Assembly (NCBI GenBank): GCA_037176885.1
Contig: JAWWNJ010000086.1
Span: forward strand, 248,001-312,000
DNA: 64,000 bases
Reading direction: 5' to 3'
DNA from: Favolaschia claudopus
Lineage: Eukaryota > Basidiomycota > Agaricomycetes > Agaricales > Mycenaceae
Positions 50,954 to 61,778 of the stretch are shown here, in pieces; the first letter of the stretch is position 1, and each line of letters opens with the position of its first letter. Both the position numbers and the translations under genes were made by a program. The notes below the pieces were generated by a model. It was not told where the DNA came from. It saw only the letters and a program-made list of their open reading frames with translations, and searched no databases.

Positions 50954-52435
50954 ATGTACGCGTCCTCTCACTTTGACACCGCTCAGCACGCTGCGTTGCG
51001 AGAACTAGTCCGTGCGTCATGGCCCTTAACGGGCTCATCGTCCGATTTCTCAAGAGCGTCCTCCGCTTGTTCGGCGGATGCTGCCCTCTATCGGCGAGAA
51101 ATCTGCAGAATGGCAACAATTCAAGGGGACTCAAACGTTCGGCAGTGCATCGTGCGGATGAAACAAGTCCTTGTCGATTTGGAGAGATATGCTGCAGGAT
51201 GCACAAGCCTTTGCTCCCCAATTCGCAGGATCCCCATTGAGCTGTTACTCCAGATCTTCTCCTTGGTTGCATGCCCAATACCTCAACTCAGTTACATTGA
51301 TAGCACTCGCAATCTACGTCACTGCTCACAGGTTGTTTGCGTTACTTCCCCTTCGTGTTCATGTTTGGTTGATGCCTTGCAGGTTTGCCACGGATGGTAC
51401 TTCCTGATTGCTGGCAGTCCCTCCCTATGGAGACACATAGACCTCAACTTGGCCCAATTCTGCATCAAGGAGCGGCACCTTTTTGCTGCGTATCTCAGGC
51501 GATCAGGCACAGTGCCTTTAAGGATTGGTCTTCGTGCCACTGAGAAGACCGCTCATAACGAGTTCCTTTCGGCGCCCCTTTGCATGCTTGAACAGGTCCA
51601 CAGATGGGAACTGGTGGATTTGAGACTTCCGCTTTCCGTCATTTCGCATTATTTCAAGGATTGCACTAAACCCCTTCCCCTGCTCAGAGATCTCTCCATC
51701 ATATCATCCAGCTCCTTTGTCTCTCTCCCGCACACTCAACCTTTTCCTGTCCAAGGCTTTCAAAATGCCGTTAATTTAGAAACGGCCGCCTTCTCCTCCT
51801 CCGCACGTCTGGCGCTCCCATGGAAGGCAGAAAAATTGCGTCAGGTCACCTCTTATGTGTCTGCCGGAGAGGAGCTGCAGTACGCACTGGCAACACTTAG
51901 CCTTTGCTCGACTTGGACCACGTTCATCCTACACCTGGACAAATTTACGCCCCTTTCCGCTGTCGCGCCTATTACTTCCATGGTCTCGAAGTTTGAGATT
52001 CGCTGTAGAGATGCCAATGAGTCGGTGCTAGCTACTGCATTGCAGTAAGCCACGCTTCCTTCACTCGTTCGGCTTGGAATTGTGGCTCCCGCCGCTTGCA
52101 TTCCAATTCCCGAATTTTTAGCCTTCATTTCGCGCTGCGGTCTGTCGAACTCGTTACAGACACTGTCTTAAGCTGCGCATCTTCACTGTCTCAAACAACT
52201 TGGACATTTGACATGCTTGTGGGTTCACGATATTCAGCAGCGTGGCCGCAGGCAGGAGCATGTAGTCGTGACTGACTATCTTCTTAATGGCATTGGAGAT
52301 ATGGCGAAGCGGGGTCACCTCCGGTTGATGTCACTGGACTTGACCACGGTCAAGAAATTCACGGACGCCAATCTGACAGGATTGGCCGTAATTCTCCAGG
52401 GGGCAACGATTCGGATTCATAGAGCCACTGAATAA
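50954..52435 (+). pseudogene. F-box protein gene, broken
   Basis: The likely start is ATG 50954 (M-Y-A-S-S-H-F-D-T-A-Q); the frame is open further upstream but that part looks non-coding. The F-box spans S-P-I-R-R-I-P-I-E-L-L-L-Q-I-F-S-L through S-Q-V-C-H-G-W and S-P-S-L-W-R-H-I-D-L. A 51-bp phase-0 intron (51332-51382, GTTGTT...TTGCAG) splits S-Q and V-C-H-G-W, matching the family when removed. LRR-like sequence follows (L-P-L-L-R-D-L-S-I). An in-frame TAA at 52046-52048 interrupts it: coding-like sequence L-P-S-L-V-R-L-G continues in the same frame, and a further block (52208-52435) continues in another. F-box proteins recruit substrates to SCF ubiquitin ligases. This copy is probably a recent pseudogene. 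Confidence 0.75.
51332..51382 (+). other. Intron of the F-box gene
   Basis: 51 bp, GT...TTGCAG, phase 0. Its removal restores the S-Q-V-C core typical of basidiomycete F-box proteins. Confidence 0.75.
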
Positions 52436-53010
52436 TCACCATCAAACCTCACTGCGTTTAGCTGGTACGTCCACGGCACTTGGCCGACTTTGTCCGATCA
52501 TGGCCGATCCCCGTCGGCAAGCCTGTAGACGTGGGATCGATCAAAATCTACGGATTTCGGGCGACTTGAGCCGATCATGGCCGATTTTGAACGCCTGTCA
52601 AATGCCGGCAAGGCGCTCCCAGCCGTATGACCGCCGAGAAACCGATGTCTGGGGTTTTTCAGGCCGTAGAGAAGCCCTAGACCAAAATTTGAGCCTATAA
52701 AATGACGCTAGAGTGTGTTATACCCTTCACGAAAATTGGGCTGTGGACGGGGGTCGCACCATATCTTGCAGACGACCCCCTTAAACGCAGTGCCTCTCCC
52801 AGTCGCAGACTCCTTGACATCGTCCAGCAACGCCATTTCTCGGCGACCGTACTACTGTAGCTCCTTGCTCTGCTTTACTCACATGTGCGCTAATGACAGA
52901 AGACTAGCGTTGAAAGTCTCGGACACTTGCTTCCCCTCCCTTCCCCCGCGTCAACCGCGTCTTCTTCGTCGTCGCTGACTGTGGCGGTGCCATGGCGAGA
53001 TGATCGTACT
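52436..53010. other. Stretch without recognisable genes
   Basis: Contains CCGATCATGGCCGAT twice (about 52495 and 52571); otherwise nothing recognised. Confidence 0.35.
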
Positions 53011-53049
53011 TTACTCTCGCCAGCGGGTGCCGTGCACAATTAGTAAACT

Positions 53050-53331
53050 ATTTACTGTACTGAAAAATTTCGTCATATAAAATATTTTTGTATCTACGTT
53101 TGCTGGTTTGAGCAAAGCCTTGATACGTTGGCTGGATGTACATCGAGATAGTGCTACATATAACTTAGTTGACCATGAGTGAACACCTGGTACATACCCC
53201 GGTGAGAGCCCAGAGAGAGCAAACGATATTCTGGTCGTCGCTCTCCAGCCGATCAAAGCTGCGAGAGGTGATTCGTGCGAGCGCGCAGTGAGATTTTGAA
53301 CGTTTTCCACAGACCCCAAGCTTGCAGCCAA
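53050..53331 (-). pseudogene. Possible PIF1/Helitron-type helicase C-terminal fragment
   Basis: The minus-strand frame contains K-L-Y-V-A-L-S-R-C-T-S-S-Q-R-I (about 53120-53166), which fits motif VI of PIF1-type helicases (Y-V-A-L-S-R-x-x-S). The rest of the frame shows no other helicase motif and is bordered by repeats, so this is a short remnant at best and the call rests on one motif. Confidence 0.4.
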
Positions 53332-53534
53332 GACTGCGAGAAAATGCTTTGTGGATACGGTTTCAAAGGCCCAAGGGAGTCATTGCACCCAAGGAACAAG
53401 TGGCAAGTCGTGGGAGCCGAAGCCTTTCAGTGGGAAAGTTCCTCCTGACCTCGGCCAAACCTCGGCGGACGGGCCCCACGACAGGACGCTCAAAAGTCTC
53501 TCAGGACTGTGGAAAATCAAATTGGGCCAAAAGT

Positions 53535-53945
53535 ACTATCCTGCCAAATAGGTCTGGATTTGCACAATGACTCTGGATTTTCGATTTTTCTCTTCTCCCT
53601 TTTCAAGTTGACTCTCCGGACCTTTCGGCATTTATTCTGGTACCAATTCCCTACAGGTAGAGCTACAAATCTTATGATTTCATGCAAGTCCAATGTCAGG
53701 AAACATTCGCCGTTTTCTCGAGGTTTTTGATCTGTGCTGTCAATCCCATCAAAATCCCTTGATGAAAGCCTGTCTTTCTTACTACCTTCCTGTGGACGTA
53801 TCGCTACGAAACTTGTAGGATCTGTAGCCCAAAGGCATATAAACAGATTCCGAAAAGTCCGGAGGTCCAAATTGAAAAGGGAGAAGAGAAAAATCAAAAA
53901 TCCAGACTCGTTGTGCAAATCCAGACCTATTTGGCAGGATAGTAG
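53535..53945. mobile_element. Fold-back element with arms of about 105 bp
   Basis: The left arm 53535-53640 (ACTATCCTGCCAAATAGGTC...) and right arm 53838-53945 are inverted copies with scattered mismatches. Both contain GGTCTGGATTTGCACAA and TTTTTCTCTTCTCCCTTTTC. Shorter inverted words (GAGCTACAAATC and GATCTGTAGCCC) extend the pairing inward. No coding content. Confidence 0.8.
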
Positions 53946-53954
53946 TGAGAAACC

Positions 53955-55008
53955 CGGGTACGGTTGGCGGGAAGGCCGCGGTTGACTTTGACTTTTGATT
54001 TCTGTCATTGGCCGTTTCGGGAAGTGGTCCGAGCATTACCTTGCAAACAAAATCAAGCACCACTTTGCCATAGGGCTAGTGGGGGTTGTTCTGAATACAT
54101 AGATACGATACTAAGACACTCAGGAAATGAATTTCTTATGTCAATAGAGTTCGGAACGCTTGAGGGATGTTTTCTTCCTAAATAAGGAAATGCCGGCCAT
54201 AGCGGAGAACCGGACACGCGATCACATGATCCACTACTCTATTCTTTTGCGCCGTGTTGTGCGCGAGGGAAGCCTGTCAGATTTCGGATCGTATCTGTTA
54301 ACAGCTTAGAGTAAGTATAGACACCTTGGGTCGCATTTTCAGCAAAAAACAGCGAGGTTCTGTTTGGTAATCTAAGTATGAACAGATATAATGCTACTCA
54401 ACCAGAGATTGCCTCGTACAAGCCTCGCATTTCAACCTGCTAACGGATCAGCGGTGCCATGGCATTGAATATAGCCCATCCAGACAACGCTTCTATCGTT
54501 GGAGAGCCCAAATGGATATACCATCAATAGCATCTTGGGTCACTTCTACCGCAACATTTTCAAGGCGAGGCATTTTGGTGGTTAGCATAGACCTGCGGCA
54601 TGCAACGGCCTTGAGTTGGGTCGTATTTCTGTATTCACATCATATTCAACTCAATGTTCAAATTCTCCTCTAACCTCGCTGTTTTTGCCTGAAAGTCGGA
54701 GAGACGACTTGAATGGCCTTTATCTCTATGTAGGTCCACACAGAAAAAATCAGACTGCCTTCGTTGTCGTCAAACACGAAGAGAAAAGGCAAATCAAGGA
54801 AGTCATGTGATCGCGTTGACATAAGAAATTCATTTCCTGAGTGTCTTAGTATCGTATCTATGTATTCAGAACAACCCCCACTAGCCCTATGGCAAAGTGG
54901 TGCTTGATTTTGTTTGCAAGGTAATGCTCGGACCACTTCCCGAAACGGCCAATGACAGAAATCAAAAATCAAAACCAACCGCGGCCTTCCCGCCAACCGT
55001 ACGGAATC
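53955..55008. mobile_element. TIR element with inverted repeats of about 185 bp
   Basis: 53961-54145 (GTACGGTTGGCGGGAAGGCC...) is repeated inverted at 54819-55003 with few mismatches, ending CCAACCGTAC. The left arm then has an extra segment of about 65 bp before CGCGATCACATGA (54217), which matches TCATGTGATCGCG at 54804. The left end nearly abuts the fold-back element at 53945. No transposase frame; superfamily not determined. Confidence 0.8.
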
Positions 55009-55464
55009 CGCACCCTTCCAATCAGGATCCCTATCCAGTTGAATCTCAATCATGGCTGGCCAGATACACGGACGTCTATCACGCACCTTCTCAATTGTAC
55101 AGAGGGACGAACTGGTCATAGACCGGGTAGTTGAGTTGCTGCCAGAGCCACTGTAAGACATGGACTATTCGAGAGGCATTGCTAGCCAGTAGACAGAGGA
55201 TCAGAACGGCGTAGGTGAGGTCGATCATCTCGGGATGGGCTTACGAGAAAGGTGGTGCCAACCACGACCCCACAAGGATCCAAAACAGGCAACACTATTG
55301 CTTTGTTTGGATCAAGGTCGATGTTCAACCTCTTTTGCAGTTTAATTCAGGATATGGGGCGGGATTCAGGCACATCTATACCAAGCAAAAGCAAATCTTC
55401 CTTGTAAGCTACCTTACATGGTTACAATTGTGCAGAGATGTCAGTCTGCGTCAAGTGCGTCAAA
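55009..55464. other. Stretch without recognisable genes
   Basis: No domain-bearing frame on either strand. Confidence 0.35.
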
Positions 55465-55731
55465 GTCTTTGTTGACGCCGGCCGGCGCATGGTGGCGCAG
55501 AAGGTGTACTAATATTTTATCGCATGACCGGGATACGAGTATCATTACGTCTGCCTCACCTGTGAGCTCGGTGCGTCAAAATTGAAGAGGGAGACGCCTT
55601 CGTCGTACATTCAACACTGGCGACCTAGAAGACGCTGAGAGAGGATTAGAGCTCACCAGTGTGATCAGCTGTGGTAGTATTGAGCCAGAGTGCAACTATA
55701 CTAACTTGTTCCAGTTAAAAACTTGATAGTA

Positions 55732-55975
55732 GTGACGCTGTGTCTGGTAGCATTGGCGCAGGTGAAACTTGAATTGACGCCGCTGACGCCAATGGTGACA
55801 TTTGGGATGACGCAGCCGGCGCTGGTAGCGACATGGACTGACGCCCCGACTTGACATTGAAGAGGCGCAGGTTGACGCCAATTGACGCCGCGGATTGACA
55901 TTGTGACGCTAATGTGACACTCATTTTGACGCCGTGACGCTGATCACTGACGCCGCATTGACGCACAGTGACATT
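55732..55975 (+). repeat. TGACGC array
   Basis: Twelve TGACGC words (mostly TTGACGCC or GTGACGCT) plus several TGACAT/TGACAC variants occur in about 240 bp, all in one orientation. Another lies at about 55464. Spacing is irregular. No reading frame explains it. Confidence 0.85.
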
Positions 55976-56006
55976 CCAACCAAGTCAAATCATCTGTTAA
56001 CTACTC

Positions 56007-56227
56007 GCAGTTACCAAAAGTAACCGAATTCGGCGGTTTTCCCCACAAATTACGATTATCAAGGAGCTTTGAACAATGAAGGGTTCATTTACAGTGTGTT
56101 TGCTACGACTTTCATGATATAAACTTAGGGTAAGCTATCACATAGTGGGTGAATGAATTAATCTTCAAAATACTATCGATTTGGCAGTGTTTGCCTTTTT
56201 TTGGAACACACTCACTAGGATTTCAGG
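56007..56227 (-). mobile_element. TIR element, family TTACCAAAAGTAACCGAATTT, copy 2 (truncated)
   Basis: Starts GTTACCAAAAGTAACCGAATT and matches the reverse complement of 19502-19718 at roughly 80 % by eye (for example CATGATATAAACTT and GGCAGTGTTTGCC). The far end is missing; the match stops at GGATTTCAGG. Confidence 0.75.
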
Positions 56228-56229
56228 TG

Positions 56230-56290
56230 CCTCGATTGTAAAATAGACTAGCAGTTACCCGTGCTACGCTACGGTTTAATCCGGGTACAA
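56230..56290 (+). repeat. CTCGATTGTA...hairpin repeat, copy 1
   Basis: CCTCGATTGTAAAATAGACTA is followed by GCAGTTACCCGTG and a hairpin CCGTG-CTACGC-TACGG. A second copy is at 57660-57710. Confidence 0.6.
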
Positions 56291-57659
56291 AGGAAAGGCC
56301 CGACCTAGAGCACGACATACATAATGGAGAAGATTTTTTGCTTGCAATTTTGTTACAAATACATCGGAGTTCAAGTCTAGTTTATCCAATAATGTCTACC
56401 ATTGCGACGACCACTCGAAGTCCCTTCCCCCTTTTCCTCCTGCTCGTTTCCGTGGTAATCAAGCTTGCGCTTCTTCAAATTCAGCTCGGAAGAGTCAGTG
56501 CTGGACTGCCCTCCAAAAAAGGCCCGTGAACTTGAGGCGTGCCGGAGTACCCTTGCTAACTACAATTGCTTTGAGATTCGAGTAATTTAAACAGAGAGCA
56601 AAACAAACTAATTTTAGTAGTGCTCTCCTCTGCTTTTGGCGCCGTCGAGAAGGCCTTGCCAAGGAATGTCACCTTCTCAACTTCACCGAGCCGTCATGGT
56701 TTAGCTCAAGAGCTGTAAAGAACCCTGCTACCGACACACTCTTTCCCTTGCCCGGAATGAATTTACGTTCCAAGTTCTCCCACCTCGGCATCGCAGGGAA
56801 TACACAATGAATGGGGAAACATTATTCGAAGTTCTGGTTGCGGAAAGAGTGAGCCAAATTTTCCTTATTGATGTTGCTTGGAATACCGCAGACGTTGACG
56901 GTCGCGTGTGTGCGGAAGCTGATGCTGTCTAGAGGTCCGAGAGGAATCATCTTGAACGCGGGGTCAGCTCAAAGAGGTGTGAAAATGGATAGAAAACAAT
57001 ACGCAGAGACAATATCTCCCAACAGATGATAATCGAGAGGAGCAAGCTCCTGAGAGTACACTTCACGCGCGGGCTGAAAACATCAATGAAGGCGCGCAAA
57101 TAAGCAAAGGGCTTCTTATACACACATGAATAACCGTGCGATAGCAGCCAATGTGGGGAAACTCCAAGTTTTCGACATTAAAACAGCAGAGAGACGCGAT
57201 GGTTGCGGCGACAGAGGATCCCAAGTAGATTTGACCGCCAATTAAAGCCATAACGCACCGACATCCATCCCTGTAGCTTTATCGGCACGCTCTCGTTCCC
57301 TTCTCGCCCTCTGTGCCAGCGATCGTTTGGAAGGTGCTTGCGTTAGAGGCTGAGGTTGACGATTTTCACGGGCTCTTCAGTGTCTTCTGTTGGTCTCATC
57401 TGAGTTGACCAAGAGATCGCGGAGAAATCACATGGAAGCGTTAAAGAAATACGTTTATTGAAGGCGAGGCTACGGTGTACAGTACAATAGATTGCGACTG
57501 GGGCGTGTCTGAAACATTGTGGAGCGGAGGTTGAGCGGAGGTCGGAAGACGCGAGACGGCAGCGGAGTTGTGGTGAGCTGTTTGGCTGGGGACAGATGAC
57601 GTTGGTGGGGCCCTCGGGTGTTCCCGGACTCACTTGATTGACGTTTGTCCAGAGTCAAC
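56291..57659. other. Stretch without recognisable genes
   Basis: ATG 56392 opens a 45-codon frame with one hydrophobic segment (F-P-L-F-L-L-L-V-S-V-V) but nothing supports it as a gene. No other domain-bearing frame. Confidence 0.35.
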
Positions 57660-57710
57660 CCTCGATTGTAATATAGACTATAGCAGTGAGCCCATGCTTC
57701 GCCATGGGAT
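57660..57710 (+). repeat. CTCGATTGTA...hairpin repeat, copy 2
   Basis: CCTCGATTGTAATATAGACTA is followed by TAGCAGTGAG and a perfect hairpin CCCATG-CTTCGC-CATGGG. Confidence 0.6.
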
Positions 57711-57864
57711 TCCGCTCTTCTGCCCTACAAAAACCAGGTGCCAGTGCCGATCGTCGCCGACCTTCGGTCGACTCCTCGCGGCTCCGTGTGCGAGCTCACT
57801 CCATCTCAAATGGCTTGGTTTCCTACATACATGAATACAATGCAAAAATCTCATCTTAAGCCGT

Positions 57865-58378
57865 TTACAATGTTGAAATGCCTGGGGAAATTTGTTGCCA
57901 TTCAAGCATCATCTCCCGTCGTTGTTCCTCAGCATAAACACCTCGCCGAACCTCATCCTCATACCGAAGCATCCTACTTCGGTAACTTTCCCGATATCGG
58001 TCATTGCGGCGAGGCTGATTGACATCGTATTCGTGGTCGAGGGCTTGATCTAATGCCTGAGTTGGATCTGTGAGGAACAAACAGTAAGCAGACAATACAG
58101 CTCCAATTGGGTGGACACGTACCGCATTCAGGATATGACTCTAGCCTTCGTTCCCCTTGTTCAACTCTCCACCTTAGCGTTTGCGCTCGAGACCTATGAC
58201 AACCTTTATATCCCTTGATGTCCAATAGATCCTCAATATCGCCAGCGAGCTCTCGTTGCCGGCGTGCTCGTTGAGCCGATGATCGTGTCAAGTTTACAGG
58301 TCTTCCAATGCCTGACTGTGCTCGCGAAGTCAGTGCGAAGTCCACAATGTAGCTTAGATCGCAAGTCTTGCGTACCAA
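57865..58378 (-). CDS. Unknown two-exon gene, fragment
   Basis: On the minus strand, exon 1 (58123-58378) encodes a basic, Arg-rich stretch with E-L-A-G-D-I-E-D-L-L and W-R-V-E-Q-G-E-R-R-L-E. A 55-bp GT/AG intron (58068-58122, GTACGT donor, CACAG acceptor, phase 1) joins it to exon 2 (57865-58067). Exon 2 carries D-P-T-Q-A-L-D-Q-A-L-D-H-E and a charged helix Y-R-S-R-M-L-R-Y-E-D-E-V-R. The frame is open upstream of 58378, so the start is not fixed. The clean intron and continuous composition across it suggest real coding origin. No family was recognised; a coiled-coil or nucleic-acid-binding role would be a guess. Confidence 0.45.
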
Positions 58379-59115
58379 ACGACCATCATTCTCTTTTTCC
58401 TTTGCTTCTCTCTTCCTCCGTTTTTTTTGGCCCGCTGAACGCCGTTCAGACTCGGACTAAGGAAAAATTCCTTTTCAACAGGTCCGGCATGCCAACATCA
58501 TTTTGAATTGCTGACCTGACTCCGACTCTTTCTTGTAACTGGGCTCGCTCTGATCCCCACAGGTGCACCGTTGACTGCACTCAGCTCGCCAAGATTCCCC
58601 TCGCGCTTCATTGTTCTGCTAAGCAAAAAGGGCTCTGGCTGAGTCATAGAGGGCGTCTTGGGCAGCAATGGGCGAAGACGGGCCGTTGTCGCGGGCATGG
58701 TCGAGCATCGAGTGAATTGACATCGTGCAGAGAGATGGCGTGGAGCATGGGGCACGAAATCAACATCTCGACAAAATGACGCACCAAGTGGGGCGGTTCA
58801 CGGCATTTTGTTCCAATACGAATGTTCCTTTCGTTTGTCTTGTCTTGTCCCACCCAGACACGAAGTCTTTGGTTCTCATATAGATGTCAGCCCTTGGCCG
58901 AGAGTATCTCTTTACTACAGTTTCCCCTGATTGCGCCGCTGTACAGTAGGCCACTTGTCTAAGGCGGTCTAAGTAAGGCTCTGTTTGACATCACGTATTG
59001 ATGGCGTACCCGTGGGAGATCACAGCTGATGGCGTACCCGTGGGAGAGTAGGCACCTTGCACAGCCATCCACCTCAGACAAAAGGGGGGAGCAAGCTCCC
59101 CCAATTAAATAGCTA
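58379..59115. other. Stretch without recognisable genes
   Basis: Contains a 21-bp direct repeat TGATGGCGTACCCGTGGGAG at about 58999 and 59030; otherwise nothing recognised. Confidence 0.4.
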
Positions 59116-59589
59116 CAGTCGAACCTCTCTTAACCCATACCTCTCGGTGGATGGCCAAGGCTATGGGTTATGAGAGGGTATGAGTTGATGGGGGCATTAC
59201 ATAATATTTAAATTCAATATTTTCTTTAAATAAATAGGTGTCAACACAGATTTTAAACCAAATCTACGCATGATCAGCTTACGCACTACTTTTTGCGTCT
59301 CGATGTAGATTCCCGACCAAGCCGATGGTTCATAACCGTCGTCGGCAAGTCGTCGGACCATGATATTCGATGGATCCGCTGACATAATCCGTCAATAACC
59401 GAGGTCCGAGGAGCCAAAATTGCCATTTTAGGGCATGTTCACTATGGGTTTTCGACTCAAATGGCTATGGGTTATGGGTTACCGGAAAATTATGGAATTT
59501 CCCTGCAAACCACCATGGTTTTTCAAGATTTCTATGGGTTAAGAGGGGGTATGGCTTGATAGGAGTATGGGTTACGAGAGGTTCGACTG
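59116..59589. mobile_element. pogo/Tc1-mariner-like MITE (474 bp)
   Basis: The ends CAGTCGAACCTCTCTTAACC and GGTTACGAGAGGTTCGACTG are inverted repeats with one mismatch and are flanked by TA on both sides. The TIR style resembles pogo/Tigger elements. GGTTATGAGAGGG/CCTCTTAACCC words recur inside. No transposase frame. Confidence 0.85.
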
Positions 59590-59997
59590 TAGTTGAAACT
59601 TTGAAGTTGAGGCCGGATTTGCCGGTGTGAAATCAAGCGAGCAGGCACCTCGTCCGAGGGTCGATGGTGCCTTTCGAGTCCTCGATAAGGCAAGGCGCGA
59701 GTCGCTGTTGCACATGGTGGAACGTTGGAGCCAGCGTTGGTTTTCTGCTCATACTGCTGGGTGTCCATAAGGGGGAAAACGGCGAAAAATGCGAAAAAAA
59801 AAAAAGAGAAAAGGGAGAACTGACGAGAAATTACCTGTGAGTACACGGAGGGTCACGGAAGAAATCAAACACGTTTTACATCTGTGCGGAGGCTTAAGCG
59901 CGTAAGATTTGTATTGCAAATGATACATTTATTTCAAGACACCAATGACTCTACAGAGTGAGCCTAAAGCATTGTAAGGACACAATCAGAATATCAA

Positions 59998-61327
59998 TAG
60001 AGGCTTTGCGGTAGCCACTGGTGGCTATTGGTGGCTAATTTTTCTCGGGACCAGACGACAGCCTCTGGGTAGATTAGCCACCGGCACTGTGAAGGTGCGG
60101 GCACATGAAAATCATGTACCTTGGTACCCCAATTTTCATGTACCCACACTCTGAAAATCAGTCGTCGTCCCCGGATTTTCATGTACCTGGCGCTCAAACA
60201 AAATCATATGCTTTTTTGACGTTTTCATGTGCCATTTTAATGTGCTCAGTACATGAAAATCATTTAAAAGTTCAGAGCACCGTCTCAAATCATGGGCATC
60301 GTACATTAAAATCGAGGGAGGGCGAATTAAATTTATAGGAAAAATATATGATATTGAGACTATATAGGTACAAATGGTACAGCACGGCAGCTACGATTCA
60401 GATTGCACTCGACACCCTTGCTCGGCGCTCAACGGCGACACTTCTCGCCCATCAGACCGGAAAGAAAGAGAGAGAGCTAACGTCCTGCGACTAGATGGTG
60501 TCAGTGAAGATATAGACATAAATCAATACACATCGACACACCAATGACGCCCGCTCCTGGCCATCCGTCTCGTCATACTGTCCTATCATCGTGTTGATCT
60601 TCATTGCTGGAATCGTTGTAGCTGTCGCGACAAGTGCCTGAGATCACGACAGGCAGTCAGTGCAAGTTTGAAGACCATCCACTTTGTTGACGTGCCATGG
60701 TTCCCAAATACAGCCCACCCCTCGCATGCAGACTACCCCGTATCCTCCGCATGTCTAACCAACTTGTGCGGGCGTTGTTGCTGGCGGGATCTGCTACGTC
60801 AGTGTTGACTCTAGCAAGAGAGGGAGGGATAGAGCGGGGGCGGTGACAGCGACGGCGACGGCGACAGCGATGGCGACGACGAGTTGGCGAGATGGTGGTG
60901 GTGGTGGTGGTGGTAAGAGAGTGTGAGAGCGTCCGCAGCATATGTGCTGCGGATGTGGAGCTCTGACGTCACTGTCCGGCAACTCGGCATTTGGACTTGG
61001 ACGTTTTTGTGCTTTTTTTGCCCTGGACGGCGCTGTGATTTTCATGTCCAAGTCCATGATTTTTCGAGGGGGTGCGCATCCACTGAATTTCGTTGAACGG
61101 GGCCTCATTACTCTGGGATACATGAAACACAAAAATCATGGGCATTTCCATGAGATGACTAATTCATTGTCTAGGTACATGAAAATCAGGCGCCGATGTT
61201 TTCACAGTGACCATTTGTACGTCCTATTGACAGGATGCAGTGGTGGCTACCTTGAGCCGGAGGCTCAAAAAACTATTGCACACGAGGAGCTACCAATAGC
61301 CACCGGTGGCTACCGCAAAGTCTCTAA
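59998..61327. mobile_element. TIR element GAGGCTTTGCGGTAGCCAC (about 1.33 kb)
   Basis: 59998-60036 (TAGAGGCTTTGCGGTAGCCA...GGCTATTGGTGGCT) is inverted at 61289-61327 with few mismatches, flanked by TA. Both subterminal zones carry TTTTCATGTAC/GAAAATCA words in both orientations. A GCGACG/GTG microsatellite lies at 60838-60915. No transposase frame. Confidence 0.78.
60838..60915 (+). repeat. Trinucleotide/hexanucleotide microsatellite
   Basis: GGCGAC/AGCGAC units followed by a (GGT)n run. Confidence 0.9.
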
Positions 61328-61416
61328 TGAGAGTAGGAGATCTGTGTTATCAACACCGGTACCAACAATAATACGCGGTTGAATTTCGCGCGATGCACCG
61401 TTTCGTGGTGCAATTA

Positions 61417-61776
61417 CTGTAAATACTTGTACCGAGGCAACCGTCACGGTCACGGAGGGGTTGGTTGCGTTGCCCAAAACGCGCCAGGTCACGGTCACGG
61501 AGGGTCTGGTTGCCTTGATCTGGATCGTGACATACCCAAAAATATTGAATTTTTGCCCATTTTTGGCATGAGATTTGCAAAATTTTGCGCATAGCGCACC
61601 ATTTGACTCAATCCGCATCCAGAAGCCCTGATTCTGGTGTAAAAAAGGCAAATTCGGAGAGACTTGGTTGCCCATCATGGCAACTGTCACGCTCACGCCT
61701 GGCCTGGTTGCGTTGCCCAAAGTGGGTCACGGTGTCACGGTACTTTGGCTGGTAGCCTCGGTACAAGTATCTACAG
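61417..61776. mobile_element. MITE CTGTARATACTTGTACCGAGGC (360 bp)
   Basis: CTGTAAATACTTGTACCGAG (61417) is inverted at the right end (CTCGGTACAAGTATCTACAG, ending 61776), flanked by TA. The interior has a direct repeat of GTCACGGTCACGGAGGG with GGTTGC (61443 and 61487). Confidence 0.8.
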
Positions 61777-61778
61777 TA

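Noticed and set aside
53964..54185. Two similar frames, 53964-54185 (+) and 54670-55161 (-), that look like a conserved protein
   Set aside because: They are the two arms of one inverted repeat, so similarity does not indicate a protein family.
56392..56529. Small frame with a hydrophobic segment as a secreted peptide
   Set aside because: 45 codons, no conservation evidence and no gene context.
60657..61132. Thr/Arg/Pro-rich minus frames near 60.7-61.1 kb
   Set aside because: Produced by the GCGACG/GGT microsatellite; no domain.
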